64,000 nt of DNA, taken from assembly GCF_027497235.1 (NCBI RefSeq), contig NZ_CP114902.1, positions 1,563,501 through 1,627,500 on the forward strand, given 5' to 3'. A model generated the notes under the pieces. That model ran no database searches. It saw only the letters and a program-made list of their open reading frames with translations, and was not told the origin of the DNA. Source of the DNA: Micromonospora sp. WMMD1128 (GTDB lineage: Bacteria; Actinomycetota; Actinomycetes; Mycobacteriales; Micromonosporaceae). Shown piece by piece: positions 33,689-43,083 of the stretch. Within the stretch, counting starts at the first letter, position 1, and each line of letters opens with the position of its first letter. The translations under genes and the position numbers were made by a program.

Positions 33689-35050
33689 TCACGGGTCGGT
33701 GAGGACGAGCCAGTCGTCGTCGCGTCGCGTCACCGTGACGTCCCGGGGCCAGTCGTGGGTGACGGATGTCGACGCGCGGGCCTGGTCGACCAGGGGCCGG
33801 CGGGCCAGCTCCGCCCCCTCGAAGTGGGCCCCGCCGTGGAACACGGCCCGGCCGAAGTTGGTGCCGCCCTCGAAGCGGGCGCCCTCGAACCACGCCTCCG
33901 CGCCGAACTCGGTCCAGCGGAACAACGCCAGGTCGGCGAAGCGGGTCCGGCGGAAGCCCGCGTACCCGGCGAAACCGGTGTGCTCCATGGAGAGCCCGGC
34001 CAGGAACACCGCCTCCCGGAACGTGGCGGCGCCGGCGAACGTGGCCCGGTCGAAGCTGCTCGGCTGCCGCAGCGTGGCGGCGTGGAAGGACGCCTGCCCG
34101 AAGCGCGTCCCGAGGCAGGACAGCGCCCCACCGAGGTCGGCCCGGTCGAAGCTGGCCCGGCCGGTGACCCGGGCGTCGTCGAGCACGATGTCGGCGTCGC
34201 CGGTGAGGTCGTCGCACACGAGGTCGGCGAACTCGGCGGTCAGCCGCATCCGGCCGTGCGCGACCGCGCCGGCGAAGCTTGTGACGCCGGTGCAGACCGC
34301 GCCGGTCAGGTCCAGATCGACGAGGGTGCAGCCGGCGGCGTCGAAGTCGTCCAGCCGGGCGCCGGTCAGGTCCAGCGCGATGTCCGGCCACCAGGTGTCC
34401 CGGTCCGCCCGCAGGTGCCGGGTGAGCATCCGCTGCGCGGTGCGGCGCACCTCGGTCTCGCGCGGGTCGTCGGGCGCCGGCATCCGCAGGTACGCGCAGA
34501 GCACCGCCACGGTGGTCGGCCGCTGCCCCGGGTTGTCCTGACCGAGCCGCTCCAGGGCGTGCAGGCCGCCGAGGCGTACCGCCGGGTTGTCGCTGCCGAC
34601 CAGCTCGATCGCCCGGACGTAGAGTTCGGTGAGTCGCCGCTCACCGGCGTCGTGCTCGGCGGCGGTGGCCTGGCGTTCCTGGTGCCGTGCGGCGGCCTCG
34701 GCGACCGCCTCGGCGTGCGCCTGCACCCGGTCCCGGTGCGCCTGGTCGTGGGCGGCGACGGCCTCCTGGTGCCGCTGGCCGCGTTCGCTGATCCACTGTC
34801 GACGGGCGGCGAACAGCAGCGCGAGCCCGCCGCCGGTGCCGGCGACCACGGTGAGGCCGGTGCGGATGGCGTCGACGCGCAGCGTGGCCCGGGTGTCGGG
34901 CTGGGCCGCCCGGTCGGCCTCGGTGAGCAGCCAGCCGAGCACCAGCCAGCCGAGACCGGCAGCCAGCAGCAGCCCGAGCAGCGCCAGCCACCAGGGCATC
35001 ACCCGGAGCGGCTTCTCCGGCGGCGGTGGGGCGGACACGGCGCCCAGCAT
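33689..35050 (-). CDS. Membrane-anchored pentapeptide-repeat protein
   Basis: A 453-aa protein in three parts. Two hydrophobic segments lie near the start (PWWLALLGLLLAAGLGWLVLGW and TGLTVVAGTGGGLALLFA), followed by a charged coiled coil of about 70 residues (ERGQRHQEAVAAHDQAHRDRVQ). The last ~220 residues are pentapeptide repeats with F/L at the centre (FDRADLGGAL, FDRATFAGAATFREAVF, FRRTRFADLALF). They form a right-handed beta helix. The central VRLGGLHALERLGQDNP block is common in actinobacterial members of this type. The start is ATG 35050 or GTG 35038. It is divergent from the receiver-like gene. Confidence 0.8.
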   Translation of the reverse strand: MLGAVSAPPPPEKPLRVMPWWLALLGLLLAAGLGWLVLGWLLTEADRAAQPDTRATLRVDAIRTGLTVVAGTGGGLALLFAARRQWISERGQRHQEAVAAHDQAHRDRVQAHAEAVAEAAARHQERQATAAEHDAGERRLTELYVRAIELVGSDNPAVRLGGLHALERLGQDNPGQRPTTVAVLCAYLRMPAPDDPRETEVRRTAQRMLTRHLRADRDTWWPDIALDLTGARLDDFDAAGCTLVDLDLTGAVCTGVTSFAGAVAHGRMRLTAEFADLVCDDLTGDADIVLDDARVTGRASFDRADLGGALSCLGTRFGQASFHAATLRQPSSFDRATFAGAATFREAVFLAGLSMEHTGFAGYAGFRRTRFADLALFRWTEFGAEAWFEGARFEGGTNFGRAVFHGGAHFEGAELARRPLVDQARASTSVTHDWPRDVTVTRRDDDWLVLTDP

Positions 35051-35188
35051 GCCACCCACGCGGGTCGCCGTGGGACCGGTCCTCGCCGGTGCAGACCGTC
35101 CATATCGGCTGGCCGACCATGCGGGCGGTCGGGCCGTCGCCATGCATTAGCTTCGGTGAATTCTTTCACTGTCTCACGGAACGGTGAC

Positions 35189-35641
35189 ATGGCGGACATC
35201 TTGCGAGCGGTGGCCATGTTGGCGTGGCCACTCCTGGTGATCGTGGTGCTGGTATATCTACTGCCCGCAGCGCGTCGGCTGCTTCGCGACAGTCACTCGG
35301 TCGACGACGAGCCGGAGGCGAACGTGTACGAGCGCGCCCGGGCCGTCGACGGCGGCTACGAGGTGGTGCAGGCGACGTCGACGGAGATGGCTCTGAAGCT
35401 GATCAGTGGCACCGGGCCAACCGTCATCGTGTCGGACATGGGCCGGATGGAGAACGGTCGGTTCAACGCCACCGCAGGGCTTGATCTTGTGCGCGACCTG
35501 CGCAGGCAAGGGGATCAGACGCCTGTGGTCTTCTACACCTCGCCGCGCGGAGTCGCGCGGTATCGAGCCGAGTCCGGGGCCATCGCCGGCGTCAGTTGCA
35601 CCGCGTCTCCAACCGAGTTGGCACGGATTCTCCACGTCTGA
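35189..35641 (+). CDS. Membrane-anchored receiver-like (REC) domain protein
   Basis: A 150-aa protein. Residues 8-30 are a single membrane segment (AMLAWPLLVIVVLVYLLPAARRLL). The rest reads like a divergent receiver domain: SVDDEPEANVYERA (acidic pair), GYEVVQATSTEMALKLI, TVIVSDMGRMENG (phospho-acceptor strand with DMGR instead of D-x-x-MP) and TPVVFYTSPRGVARYRAESGAIAGVSCTASPTELARIL. The conserved Lys after the fourth strand is not evident. No kinase or output domain is present. It is 138 bp from the divergent pentapeptide-repeat gene, also a membrane protein. Confidence 0.7.
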   Translation: MADILRAVAMLAWPLLVIVVLVYLLPAARRLLRDSHSVDDEPEANVYERARAVDGGYEVVQATSTEMALKLISGTGPTVIVSDMGRMENGRFNATAGLDLVRDLRRQGDQTPVVFYTSPRGVARYRAESGAIAGVSCTASPTELARILHV

Positions 35642-35677
35642 CCGACAGTCGTCCTCGTGGCTGTGCCGAGGTGACTC

Positions 35678-35756
35678 TTGATCCACTCCATTTCGGCGAA
35701 GTGGTGGGGTCGGCATGTCCCGGAAGCAGCCAGTTCGGCGAGGTGGAGTGGATCAG
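35678..35756. repeat. 79-bp palindromic element, copy 2 (TTGATCCACTCC family)
   Basis: Arms TTGATCCACTCCATTTCGGC and its near reverse complement end at GATCAG. Length, terminal bases and arm sequence match the element at 24222-24300, while the centres differ. It lies 36 bp after the receiver-like gene. Confidence 0.75.
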
Positions 35757-35933
35757 GTCAGGCGGCGGTGTCCGAGGTGCCGGTTTGCGCGCAGGGCGCA
35801 CCAACTGGTTACCGGTGCGTAACTTTCCATTGACGGGTGTGAAATCTGACACGCATCATCGTTCCCACGATCGATCGGATCCCACCCGTCCCTCCCGGTC
35901 CCGACCGGGTGCCTCCCATCGGAGGTGCAGCCC

Positions 35934-36830
35934 ATGCTGCTCCGAACGATCCTCGCCACGACCGCCACCGCTACCGCCGCCGCCCTGCTCGTCCCGGCCA
36001 CCGCCGTCGCCCTGCTCGTCCCGGCCACCGCCGCCCACGCCGCCGAGCCCGCGTCACCGACGACCGCCAGCACCACCACCACCACCACCGCTGCCAGCAC
36101 CACCGCCACCGGCACCACTGCCACCACCGGCACCACTGCCGCCACGGCCGCCGAACGGGCTGCCGCCGCGGCGGCCGACCCGGTCATCGTGGTCGGCGGA
36201 CTGATCGGGGTCTCCATCGCGTACGAGCCGATCGCCGCCCGGCTGCGCGCCGACGGCTACCGGGTCTCGATCTACCAACTGCCGAACCTCGGCCTCGGCG
36301 ACATCCGCGAGTCCGCCCGGGCGCTGTCGTCCTACGTGGACCAGGTGCGCGCCGCCACCGGGGCGAGCCGGGTCGACCTGGTCACCCACTCCGAGGGTGG
36401 GCTGGTCAGCCGCTGGTACGTGCGGAACCTCGGCGGCGCCGACCGGGTCGACCAGTACATCAGCCTGGGCAGCCCGCAGTACGGCACGTACGTCGCCAAC
36501 ATCCTCGCCGTCGTCGGGTTGGGCAGCTGCGCCGGCATCGTCGCCTGCCAGCAGATGACCATCGGGTCGAGCTTCCTGGCCGACCTGAACGCCGGTGACG
36601 ACACCCCCGGGCCGGTCCGCTGGACCACGCTGCGCACCTGGCAGGACGAGCTGGTCCGGCCGGTCGACAACGCGGTGCTCGCCGACGGCGCGACGAACAT
36701 CCTGGTGCAGGCATGGTGCCCGCTGCGGGTCGTCGGCCACCTCGGCCTGGTCCTCGACGGCACCACCTACACGGCGGTGCGGCAGACCCTCGCGGGCGCC
36801 GCGATCCGGCCCAACTGCTTCGCGATCTGA
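35934..36830 (+). CDS. Secreted triacylglycerol lipase-like alpha/beta hydrolase
   Basis: A 298-aa exported lipase or esterase. A signal peptide ends near TAAHAAEPAS and is followed by a Thr/Ala-rich linker of about 40 residues. PVIVVGGLIGVSIAYEPIAARL is the oxyanion-hole region and VDLVTHSEGGLVSRWYV carries the nucleophile in H-S-E-G-G. The catalytic Asp and His are probably in ADGATNILVQ and VVGHLGLVLD. ATG 35934 lies eight bases after GGAGG. A perfect 9-bp hairpin follows the stop. Confidence 0.85.
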   Translation: MLLRTILATTATATAAALLVPATAVALLVPATAAHAAEPASPTTASTTTTTTAASTTATGTTATTGTTAATAAERAAAAAADPVIVVGGLIGVSIAYEPIAARLRADGYRVSIYQLPNLGLGDIRESARALSSYVDQVRAATGASRVDLVTHSEGGLVSRWYVRNLGGADRVDQYISLGSPQYGTYVANILAVVGLGSCAGIVACQQMTIGSSFLADLNAGDDTPGPVRWTTLRTWQDELVRPVDNAVLADGATNILVQAWCPLRVVGHLGLVLDGTTYTAVRQTLAGAAIRPNCFAI

Positions 36831-36838
36831 GCGGCTCC

Positions 36839-36863
36839 GGGCCCGCCACGACCGGGCGGGCCC
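36839..36863 (+). terminator. Hairpin after the lipase gene
   Basis: GGGCCCGCC and GGCGGGCCC form a perfect 9-bp stem with a 7-base loop, nine bases after the stop codon. Confidence 0.65.
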
Positions 36864-36928
36864 GCGAACGCCGCGCCGGGGCGGGCCCGGCGAACGCCGC
36901 GCCGGGCGGGCGCGCGAACGCCACGCGG
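36864..36928. repeat. Short tandem repeat GCGAACGCCGCGCC
   Basis: Two full units of 26 and 24 bp starting GCGAACGCCGCGCCGGG and a partial third fill the gap between the lipase hairpin and the end of the convergent GMC gene. Confidence 0.6.
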
Positions 36929-38518
36929 TCACCCCTCGGCGCGGCCCCGGATCACGTCGGCGGCCCGCCAGGCCAGCGCCGTCACCGGCGCGCTGGTCCA
37001 ACCCGCCACCATCACCGGCAGCACCGAGGCGTCCACCACCCGCAGCCCGTCGACGCCGCGTACCCGCAGCTCGGCGTCGACCACGTCGTCGTCGTCCGCG
37101 CCCATCGCGCAGGTGCCGATCGCGTGGTAGCCGCAGTAGCCGTGCGCCACCGCCGCCTCGACGATCTCCTCGTCCGTCCGGGTCGCCAGGCCGGGCACCG
37201 TCTCCGCGTCGATCCGCTTGGCGATCGGCCCGCTGGCGAAGAACTCCCGCATCCGCCGGAACAGGTCCACCGCCACCCGCCGGTCGTGCCCGGTGGCGAG
37301 GTAGTTCGCCACGATCGACGGCGGGGTGCGCGGGTCGGCGTCGGTGACGGTGAGACTGCCCTCGCTGTCCGGCCGGGTCACCGTGCCCAGGCACATCACG
37401 CCCGGTTCCCGTTCCAGCTCCAGCGCCCGGCCCGGGCGGGGCGGGGCGGCCGAGAACGGCGCCATCAGCAGGTGGCCGTCCGGCCGGTCCAGGTCCGGCC
37501 GGGACTTCACGTGCGCCGCCACGTCGAACACCGGCAACGCCAGCGGGCCGCCGCGGGTGAGCAGCCAGCGCACCGTCGCGCGGGCTTGCCCGAGTGGGCC
37601 CGCCAGCCGGGCGTTGTGGCCGCCGGTCTCGGCGAGCCGGTACTGCAACGCGATCGACAGGTGCTCCCGCAGCCCGGCGCCCACCCGGGGCCGGTCGAGC
37701 AGCACCGGCACCCCGGCGGCACGCAGCGTCCCGGCCGGGCCGATGCCGGAGACCTGCAACAGCTGCGGGGTGGCCAGGGCGCCCGCGGCGAGGATCACCT
37801 CGCCGGCAGCCCGGTGCTCGACCTCCCGGCCGCGGTGCGCCACCCGTACGCCGACCGCCCGGCCGCCCTCGACGAGCACGCGCAGCGCGACCGCGCCGAC
37901 CACGACGGTCAGGTTCGGGCGGCGACGCGCCGGGTGCAGGAACGCGTCGGCGGCGCTGACCCGGCGTCCCCTGTGGATGGTCGCGGTCGGGTAGCCGATC
38001 CGTTCGTCGTCGCCGGCGTCCAGGTCGTCCGCCGGCCGCCAGCCCAGCTCGGCGCCGGTGGCCACCATCTCCTCGGCGAGCGGGTCGGTGCCGGTGGCCA
38101 CGGAGAGCCGCACCGGCCCGCCGACGCCCCGGTGCGGCGCGGGTCCCAGCGGGTGGTCCTCCACCCGCTGGAACACCTGCCGCATGACCGACCAGCCCCA
38201 CCCCAGCGGTGCCAGCGCGTCCCAGTCCCGGGCCGCGCCGCGGCTCCAGATCATGCCGTTGACCGAGGTGGAACCGCCGATCATCCGGCCGCGCTGCCAG
38301 GTCTCCCGCCGGCCCGGCCCGGTCGTCGCCGGGTAGTGCCAGGCGGTACGCGGATCGTCCATCAGCCGCGCGAACGCCTTCGGCACCCGGACGAACGGGC
38401 TGCGGTCCCAGCCGCCCGCCTCCAGCAGCAGGACCCGGGTGCCCGGATCCTCGGTCAGCCGGTCGGCCAGCACGCATCCCGCCGCGCCGGCCCCGACGAC
38501 GACGTAATCGAATTCCAC
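36929..38518 (-). CDS. GMC-family oxidoreductase
   Basis: A 529-aa FAD enzyme of the glucose-methanol-choline group. DYVVVGAGAAGCVLADRLTED is the FAD fold and RGRMIGGSTSVNGMIWSRG is GMC signature 1. GEVILAAGALATPQLLQVSGIG is signature 2. The active-site His is probably in YCGYHAIGTCAMG, with a second His replaced in VAGWTSAP. The alcohol substrate cannot be predicted; choline dehydrogenase-like enzymes are the closest in layout. GTG 38518 is the likely start because the fold begins there. An aldo/keto reductase gene lies 67 bp upstream on the same strand. Confidence 0.88.
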   Translation of the reverse strand: MEFDYVVVGAGAAGCVLADRLTEDPGTRVLLLEAGGWDRSPFVRVPKAFARLMDDPRTAWHYPATTGPGRRETWQRGRMIGGSTSVNGMIWSRGAARDWDALAPLGWGWSVMRQVFQRVEDHPLGPAPHRGVGGPVRLSVATGTDPLAEEMVATGAELGWRPADDLDAGDDERIGYPTATIHRGRRVSAADAFLHPARRRPNLTVVVGAVALRVLVEGGRAVGVRVAHRGREVEHRAAGEVILAAGALATPQLLQVSGIGPAGTLRAAGVPVLLDRPRVGAGLREHLSIALQYRLAETGGHNARLAGPLGQARATVRWLLTRGGPLALPVFDVAAHVKSRPDLDRPDGHLLMAPFSAAPPRPGRALELEREPGVMCLGTVTRPDSEGSLTVTDADPRTPPSIVANYLATGHDRRVAVDLFRRMREFFASGPIAKRIDAETVPGLATRTDEEIVEAAVAHGYCGYHAIGTCAMGADDDDVVDAELRVRGVDGLRVVDASVLPVMVAGWTSAPVTALAWRAADVIRGRAEG

Positions 38519-38585
38519 TGCCGTGGACCCCCAGTCACGAGAATCCTTCCGACAGTAGTTGCTCGACCACACCGCGCATAGAGGC

Positions 38586-39452
38586 TCAGGCCGCCTTCGC
38601 CAGCGCCTCGTACTCGTCGTCGGTCAGCTCGACCTCGGCCGCCGCGACGTTCTCCTCCAGGTGCGCCACCGACGACGTACCCGGAATGGGAAGCATCACC
38701 GGCGACCGGCGCAACAGCCACGCCAGGGCGAGCTGCGCGGGGCTGGCGCCGTGCGCGGTGGAGATCTCGTCCAGCGGCCCGCCGGGTCGCGCCAGGTTGC
38801 CGGTGGCGATCGGGAACCACGGGATGAACGCCAGGTCATTGCGCTCGCAGTGGGTCAGCACGTCCTCGGCGCCGCGGTCGGCCAGGTTGTAGAGGTTCTG
38901 CACGGACACGATCGGGGTGATCTTCCGGGCCGCCTCGATCTGCTCGACCGTCACCTCGGAGAGCCCGATGTGCCGGATCTTGCCCTCCTCCTTCAGCAAC
39001 GCCAACTCACCGAGCTGATCCGCGAGCGGCACCTTGGTGTCGATCCGGTGCAACTGATAGAGCGGAATCGCGTCCAGGCCCAGATGGCGCAGGCTCAGCT
39101 CGCACTGCTGGCGCAGATATTCCGGGCGCCCCACCGGCCGCCAGTCGCCCGGACCGGAGCGGGTCAGCCCGGCCTTCGTCGCGATCACCAGGTCGTCGGC
39201 GTACGGGTGCAGCGCCTCTCGGATCAGCAGCTCGCTGACGAACGGCCCGTACGAGTCGGCGGTGTCGACGAACGTGACCCCCAGCTCGTACGCGCGGCGC
39301 AGCACCCGCACCGCCTCGGCCGGGTCCTTCGGGTCGCCCCAGACACCGGGGCCGGTGAGCTGCATCGCCCCGTATCCGAGGCGGTCGACCCGCAGGTCAC
39401 CGCCGATCCGGTAGCTGCCCGACGCCTTGGCCGGCTGCGTGCCTGTGGTCAT
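38586..39452 (-). CDS. Aldo/keto reductase
   Basis: A 288-aa NADPH-dependent reductase with the TIM-barrel AKR pattern: [23 protein letters not shown] (catalytic Asp and Tyr), VIATKAG (catalytic Lys), LYQLHRID (catalytic His) and [23 protein letters not shown] (cofactor binding). AGGAGG precedes the ATG pair at 39455/39452. It resembles the general AKR group of oxidoreductases with aldehyde or ketone substrates. It lies immediately upstream of the GMC gene on the same strand and downstream of the phosphatase gene, with 77 bp between. Confidence 0.9.
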   Translation of the reverse strand: MTTGTQPAKASGSYRIGGDLRVDRLGYGAMQLTGPGVWGDPKDPAEAVRVLRRAYELGVTFVDTADSYGPFVSELLIREALHPYADDLVIATKAGLTRSGPGDWRPVGRPEYLRQQCELSLRHLGLDAIPLYQLHRIDTKVPLADQLGELALLKEEGKIRHIGLSEVTVEQIEAARKITPIVSVQNLYNLADRGAEDVLTHCERNDLAFIPWFPIATGNLARPGGPLDEISTAHGASPAQLALAWLLRRSPVMLPIPGTSSVAHLEENVAAAEVELTDDEYEALAKAA

Positions 39453-39529
39453 CATGGTCCTCCTGCTGGTCCTCACCGGTTCGGGTCCCGACCGGAGGAC
39501 ATTCCCCGAAACCTGCCGCCGAAGCCTGT

Positions 39530-42190
39530 TCACCGCCGATGCCGCAAGACCACGAGCGCCTGGTCGTCCTCCGAGCCGGCCAGATCGTGCAGCAGCGCGT
39601 CCGCGATCGCCTCCGCCGGCTCGTCCCGCACCGCGGCAAGCGTCCGGTGCAGCGCCGCGACGCCCTCGTCGTACGGCCGGCCGCGTCGCTCCACCAGCCC
39701 GTCGGTGTACGCGACGAGCACGTCACCCGGAGCGAACGGGATCGTGGCCACGGTCATCGGCGCGTCCACCATGCCCAGCGGCAGCGCGTGGGCCGTCGGC
39801 ACGGCGCGCGGCGGCTGCCCGGCCGGCAGCAGCACCGGATGCGGGTGCCCGGCCCGGGCCACCTGCGCCGTGCCGGCCACCGGGTCGACCACCGCGATCA
39901 GGCAGGTGCCCAGGAACCCGACGCCGAGCAGCTCGGTGAGGCGGAGGAACACCTCCGCCAGCGGCACCCCCAACCGGATCAGCGTGTTCAGCATGGTGCG
40001 CAGCTGGGCCATGTCGGCGGCGGCCTCGACCTGGTGCCCGACCACGTCGCCGACCACCACGGCCAGCCGGTCGCCGTCCTGCCGGACCAGGTCGTACCAG
40101 TCGCCGCCCAGGTGCAGGCCGCTCATCGCCGGTCGGTAGCGGGTGGCGACCTCCAGGCCCTTCGGCGGGGTCAGCGACGAACTGCGCAGGCGGCCGGCCA
40201 GGCGGGTCACCAGATTGTGCTCGGCGGCGGCCAGCCGGACCCGCTCCAGCGTCTGCTCGCACAGGTCGGCGACGGTGTTCAGCGACGCCAGGTCGGTGTC
40301 GCGCAGCGGGCGCTCCCGCCGCCAGCCGAAACCCAGCGCGGCGATCGGCCGGCGCTCGGCGCCGAACAGCGGCAGCGCCACGGTGGTCACCAGGCCGTGC
40401 GCGCCGACCGGGTCGGGCAGGCCGGGGAACCGGGCGGCGAACTCGGCGCGGTCCCGCAGCACGATGCGCGTCCCGTCGCGCAGCGCGCGCACGAGCGGGC
40501 GCGGGTCGTCGACGCCCAGGTCGTGGAACGCCGCGGCGAGCGTGCCCGGCACGTCGTCGTGGTACCAGAGCCGGACCCGGCGGCCCTCGTCCCGCATGGC
40601 GAGGCCGGGCAACTCCGCGCCGAACACCGTGGTGGGGGCGTCGAGGATCACCTCGATCGCCTCGGCGGTGGAGCGGGTCACGCTCAACCGGGCCGCGAAC
40701 ACGGCCATGGCCTGCGCCGACCCGATCAGCTCGGCCCGCTGCAACGCCTGGCTGCACAGCGCGGCCACCGCGTCGAGCAGGTTGTGCAGCGCGTCGTCGT
40801 CGCTGACCGGGTCGGCCCAACGCACCTCCAGAGCGCCGAGCGCGACACCGTCGCCGTAGCGCAGCGGCAGGCAGAGCCCCGTGGTCCGGCCGTCGGCGCC
40901 GGTCACCGGCAGCACCGCGTTGTCGCGTACCGCCCGGGCCAGCGGGGCGTCGGTGTCGAGCGGCAACGGCCCGGGCGGGGCGTCGCCACCGGTCACGTCG
41001 AGCACGGTACGGCCGGGCAGGGCGACCGCCACCCGCAGCGCGGCGGCGTCCACCACGTCCGGGGCGACGGTGGTGAGCACCTCCACGATGGCCTCCCGGC
41101 CCCGCGCCGAGCTGAGCGCCCCGGCCAGCCGGGCGAGCGCCTCCGCCCGCCGCAGCGCCCGCTGCCGGTCGCTGACGTCCCGCGTCACGGCGGCCACGAA
41201 CGCGGTACGCCGGTCGCCGGTGTCCACGGTGACGGCGGCGTCCGGCCCGGCGCGGTCGGTGGACCGGCGGCGGCGCGCCCGGGCCGCCGCCAGCGCGACG
41301 CCCACCTGACCGGCGAGCAGCCCGACGAACGCACGGTGGTCGGCGTCGACCGCGCGGTGCGGGTCCAGCCCGACCACGAGCACCCCGGCCGGGGCAGCGG
41401 CGCCCGGATCGGGCACCGGCAGCACGGCCACCACCGGCGCGTCCGCCCGACCGCCGGCAAGGTGCGGCGGCACCAGCCGGGGCGCGCCGTCGGCAAGCAC
41501 CTCGGCCAGCGGCAGGTCGCCCACCGGCGGGACCTCGGCCCCGGCCGTGGCGGCCAGCCGCGGGCCGCCCGGCGTGGCCAGGTGGAGTCGGACGAACGGC
41601 ATCGAGGCGGCGCCACCGAGCGTGTCGACCGCCCGCCGGGCCACCTCCTCCGGGTCGGCCGCGTCGGCGAGCGCGGCGCCCAGCGCCACGAGCAGCCGCA
41701 GCCGGCGCTCGCCCACCACCCGCGCGGTGGTCTCCGCGCCGACGCTGAGGACACCCGCCGGCCGGCCCGACTCGTCGGTCACCGGGCTGTGCGTGAAGGT
41801 GAACCAGCGGTCGCCGTCGCGCGCGTGCCGCACCCGTACGTCCGGGCTGGTGCCGGCGTCCCGGCGGGCGAGCAGCGGAACGAGCGCGTCCCAGTCACCC
41901 GGCCACGCCCGCGCCGCCGGCCGGTCCGGCGCGACCTCCCGGCCCGGGCCGAGCAACCGCCGGTACGCGTCGTTGGGCAGCGGCACCGGCCCGTCGCCCC
42001 ACCACAGCACCGCCGGGCCGGGGGAGCGCAGGCAGAGCGCCAGCGCGGTACGCAGGCTCTGCGGCCAGCCCTCGATCGGTCCGAGCGGGGTGCCGGACCA
42101 GTCGTACGCCGTGATCACCGCGCCCGCGCGCCCGCCGGTGGCGGCGACGGTGTCCGGCCACCGAGGGTCGTCCGGCGGGGTGACGTTCAC
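39530..42190 (-). CDS. PAS/GAF-containing SpoIIE-type serine phosphatase
   Basis: An 886-aa signalling protein. An N-terminal PAS-like domain ([40 protein letters not shown]) is followed by GAF-like regions at about 150-300, 340-500 and 510-640, then a C-terminal PP2C/SpoIIE phosphatase with [25 protein letters not shown] and a late [15 protein letters not shown]. Such proteins usually dephosphorylate anti-sigma-factor antagonists in stress signalling. GTG 42190 has GGAGGT five bases upstream. No anti-sigma pair is visible nearby. Confidence 0.87.
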   Translation of the reverse strand: MNVTPPDDPRWPDTVAATGGRAGAVITAYDWSGTPLGPIEGWPQSLRTALALCLRSPGPAVLWWGDGPVPLPNDAYRRLLGPGREVAPDRPAARAWPGDWDALVPLLARRDAGTSPDVRVRHARDGDRWFTFTHSPVTDESGRPAGVLSVGAETTARVVGERRLRLLVALGAALADAADPEEVARRAVDTLGGAASMPFVRLHLATPGGPRLAATAGAEVPPVGDLPLAEVLADGAPRLVPPHLAGGRADAPVVAVLPVPDPGAAAPAGVLVVGLDPHRAVDADHRAFVGLLAGQVGVALAAARARRRRSTDRAGPDAAVTVDTGDRRTAFVAAVTRDVSDRQRALRRAEALARLAGALSSARGREAIVEVLTTVAPDVVDAAALRVAVALPGRTVLDVTGGDAPPGPLPLDTDAPLARAVRDNAVLPVTGADGRTTGLCLPLRYGDGVALGALEVRWADPVSDDDALHNLLDAVAALCSQALQRAELIGSAQAMAVFAARLSVTRSTAEAIEVILDAPTTVFGAELPGLAMRDEGRRVRLWYHDDVPGTLAAAFHDLGVDDPRPLVRALRDGTRIVLRDRAEFAARFPGLPDPVGAHGLVTTVALPLFGAERRPIAALGFGWRRERPLRDTDLASLNTVADLCEQTLERVRLAAAEHNLVTRLAGRLRSSSLTPPKGLEVATRYRPAMSGLHLGGDWYDLVRQDGDRLAVVVGDVVGHQVEAAADMAQLRTMLNTLIRLGVPLAEVFLRLTELLGVGFLGTCLIAVVDPVAGTAQVARAGHPHPVLLPAGQPPRAVPTAHALPLGMVDAPMTVATIPFAPGDVLVAYTDGLVERRGRPYDEGVAALHRTLAAVRDEPAEAIADALLHDLAGSEDDQALVVLRHRR

Positions 42191-42413
42191 CCGGGACCTC
42201 CGCTCGGCCGGTGGGCGTCGGCAGTACCGGGAAACGTACCAGCGGCCCGCCGTGCCGACGATCGTCGATCCGGTTCGGAGCATGGGGACGACGGGCGGGG
42301 ACGAAGCTCCCGGCACGTCGGCAACCGGGCGGGGCCGGGGCAGTTGCCGCGAGCCCGCCCGGGGGCCGGGTCCGCCGTGCGAGGCTGGGCGGGACGGTGG
42401 TCAGGAGGTGCGC

Positions 42414-42779
42414 ATGGGCGCGACGCCCCGGCTCGACTTCGCGTTGGACACCTACGAGTGCATCGTGCTCTACCCGGGCCCGTCCGGCCGGGCGCTGCCG
42501 GAGGAGACCGTACGGCGGCTCCAGGCCGAACACCTGCGACACATGCAGGCGTTGCAGCGGCGCGGCATCGTGCTCGTCGACGGCTCGGTGGACGGCCCGG
42601 CGCGCGAACCCGACCCGCCGATCGGCTTCGGGCTGTCCCGAACCGGTTCGGTGGACGACGTACGCAGCGTCATGGAGGCCGACCCGGCGGTGCAGGCCGG
42701 GCTCTACCGGGTGGAGGTGCTCACCTTCCTCTGCGCGGCCGGGTCGCTGGACTTTCCGCTGGTCAAGACCGAGAGCTGA
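42414..42779 (+). CDS. YciI-like small protein
   Basis: A 121-aa protein with the pattern of YCII/dimeric alpha-beta barrel proteins: FALDTYECIVLYPGPSGRALPEETVRRLQAEHLRHMQALQRRGIVLVDGSVDG and later VRSVMEADPAVQAGLYRVEVLTFL. The H in AEHLRHM and the DGS turn match the YciI core, although the D-H pair of well-studied members is not certain. The function is unknown. AGGAGG stands six bases before the ATG. Confidence 0.75.
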   Translation: MGATPRLDFALDTYECIVLYPGPSGRALPEETVRRLQAEHLRHMQALQRRGIVLVDGSVDGPAREPDPPIGFGLSRTGSVDDVRSVMEADPAVQAGLYRVEVLTFLCAAGSLDFPLVKTES

Positions 42780-43083
42780 GGCGCCGACGCGTCGGTGCCG
42801 GCCGGGGCCGCGACGTCGGTGTCCGGCCCGCCGTCCCCGGTCGCGTCCGGCCCGCCGGCGCCCCGGTCCAGCCGGTTGCCCGGAGCGCACCGGGAGCACC
42901 CCGCCGGCCGGCGACGGCGAGCGGTACGATTTCCGCCGCGCGGTCGCCGATGCCCGCCACACACGACGTTCCGGTGCGGTACGCCCACCGCCCGCTCGCG
43001 CGGGTTTCGCGCGTCGTTGGACAACTGTTCCGCAGTCCGCAAGGGGTCGGTCGGCAGGCCGATCCGAAGGAGAGACTAGCCTG
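42780..43083. other. Intergenic region upstream of pyk
   Basis: About 300 bp without a credible gene. TACGAT near 42926 could be a -10 element and GGAGAG before the pyk ATG is its ribosome site. No repeat or hairpin of note was seen. Confidence 0.4.

Noticed and set aside
33755..35188. The + strand frame upstream of the receiver-like gene as part of a 628-aa protein
   Set aside because: This part lies opposite the pentapeptide-repeat gene and has shadow composition; the real protein starts with its membrane segment at 35189.
36054..38477. Long minus-strand frame over the lipase and GMC genes
   Set aside because: It is out of frame with the clear GMC protein and composed of Ala/Gly/Arg-rich sequence without motifs.
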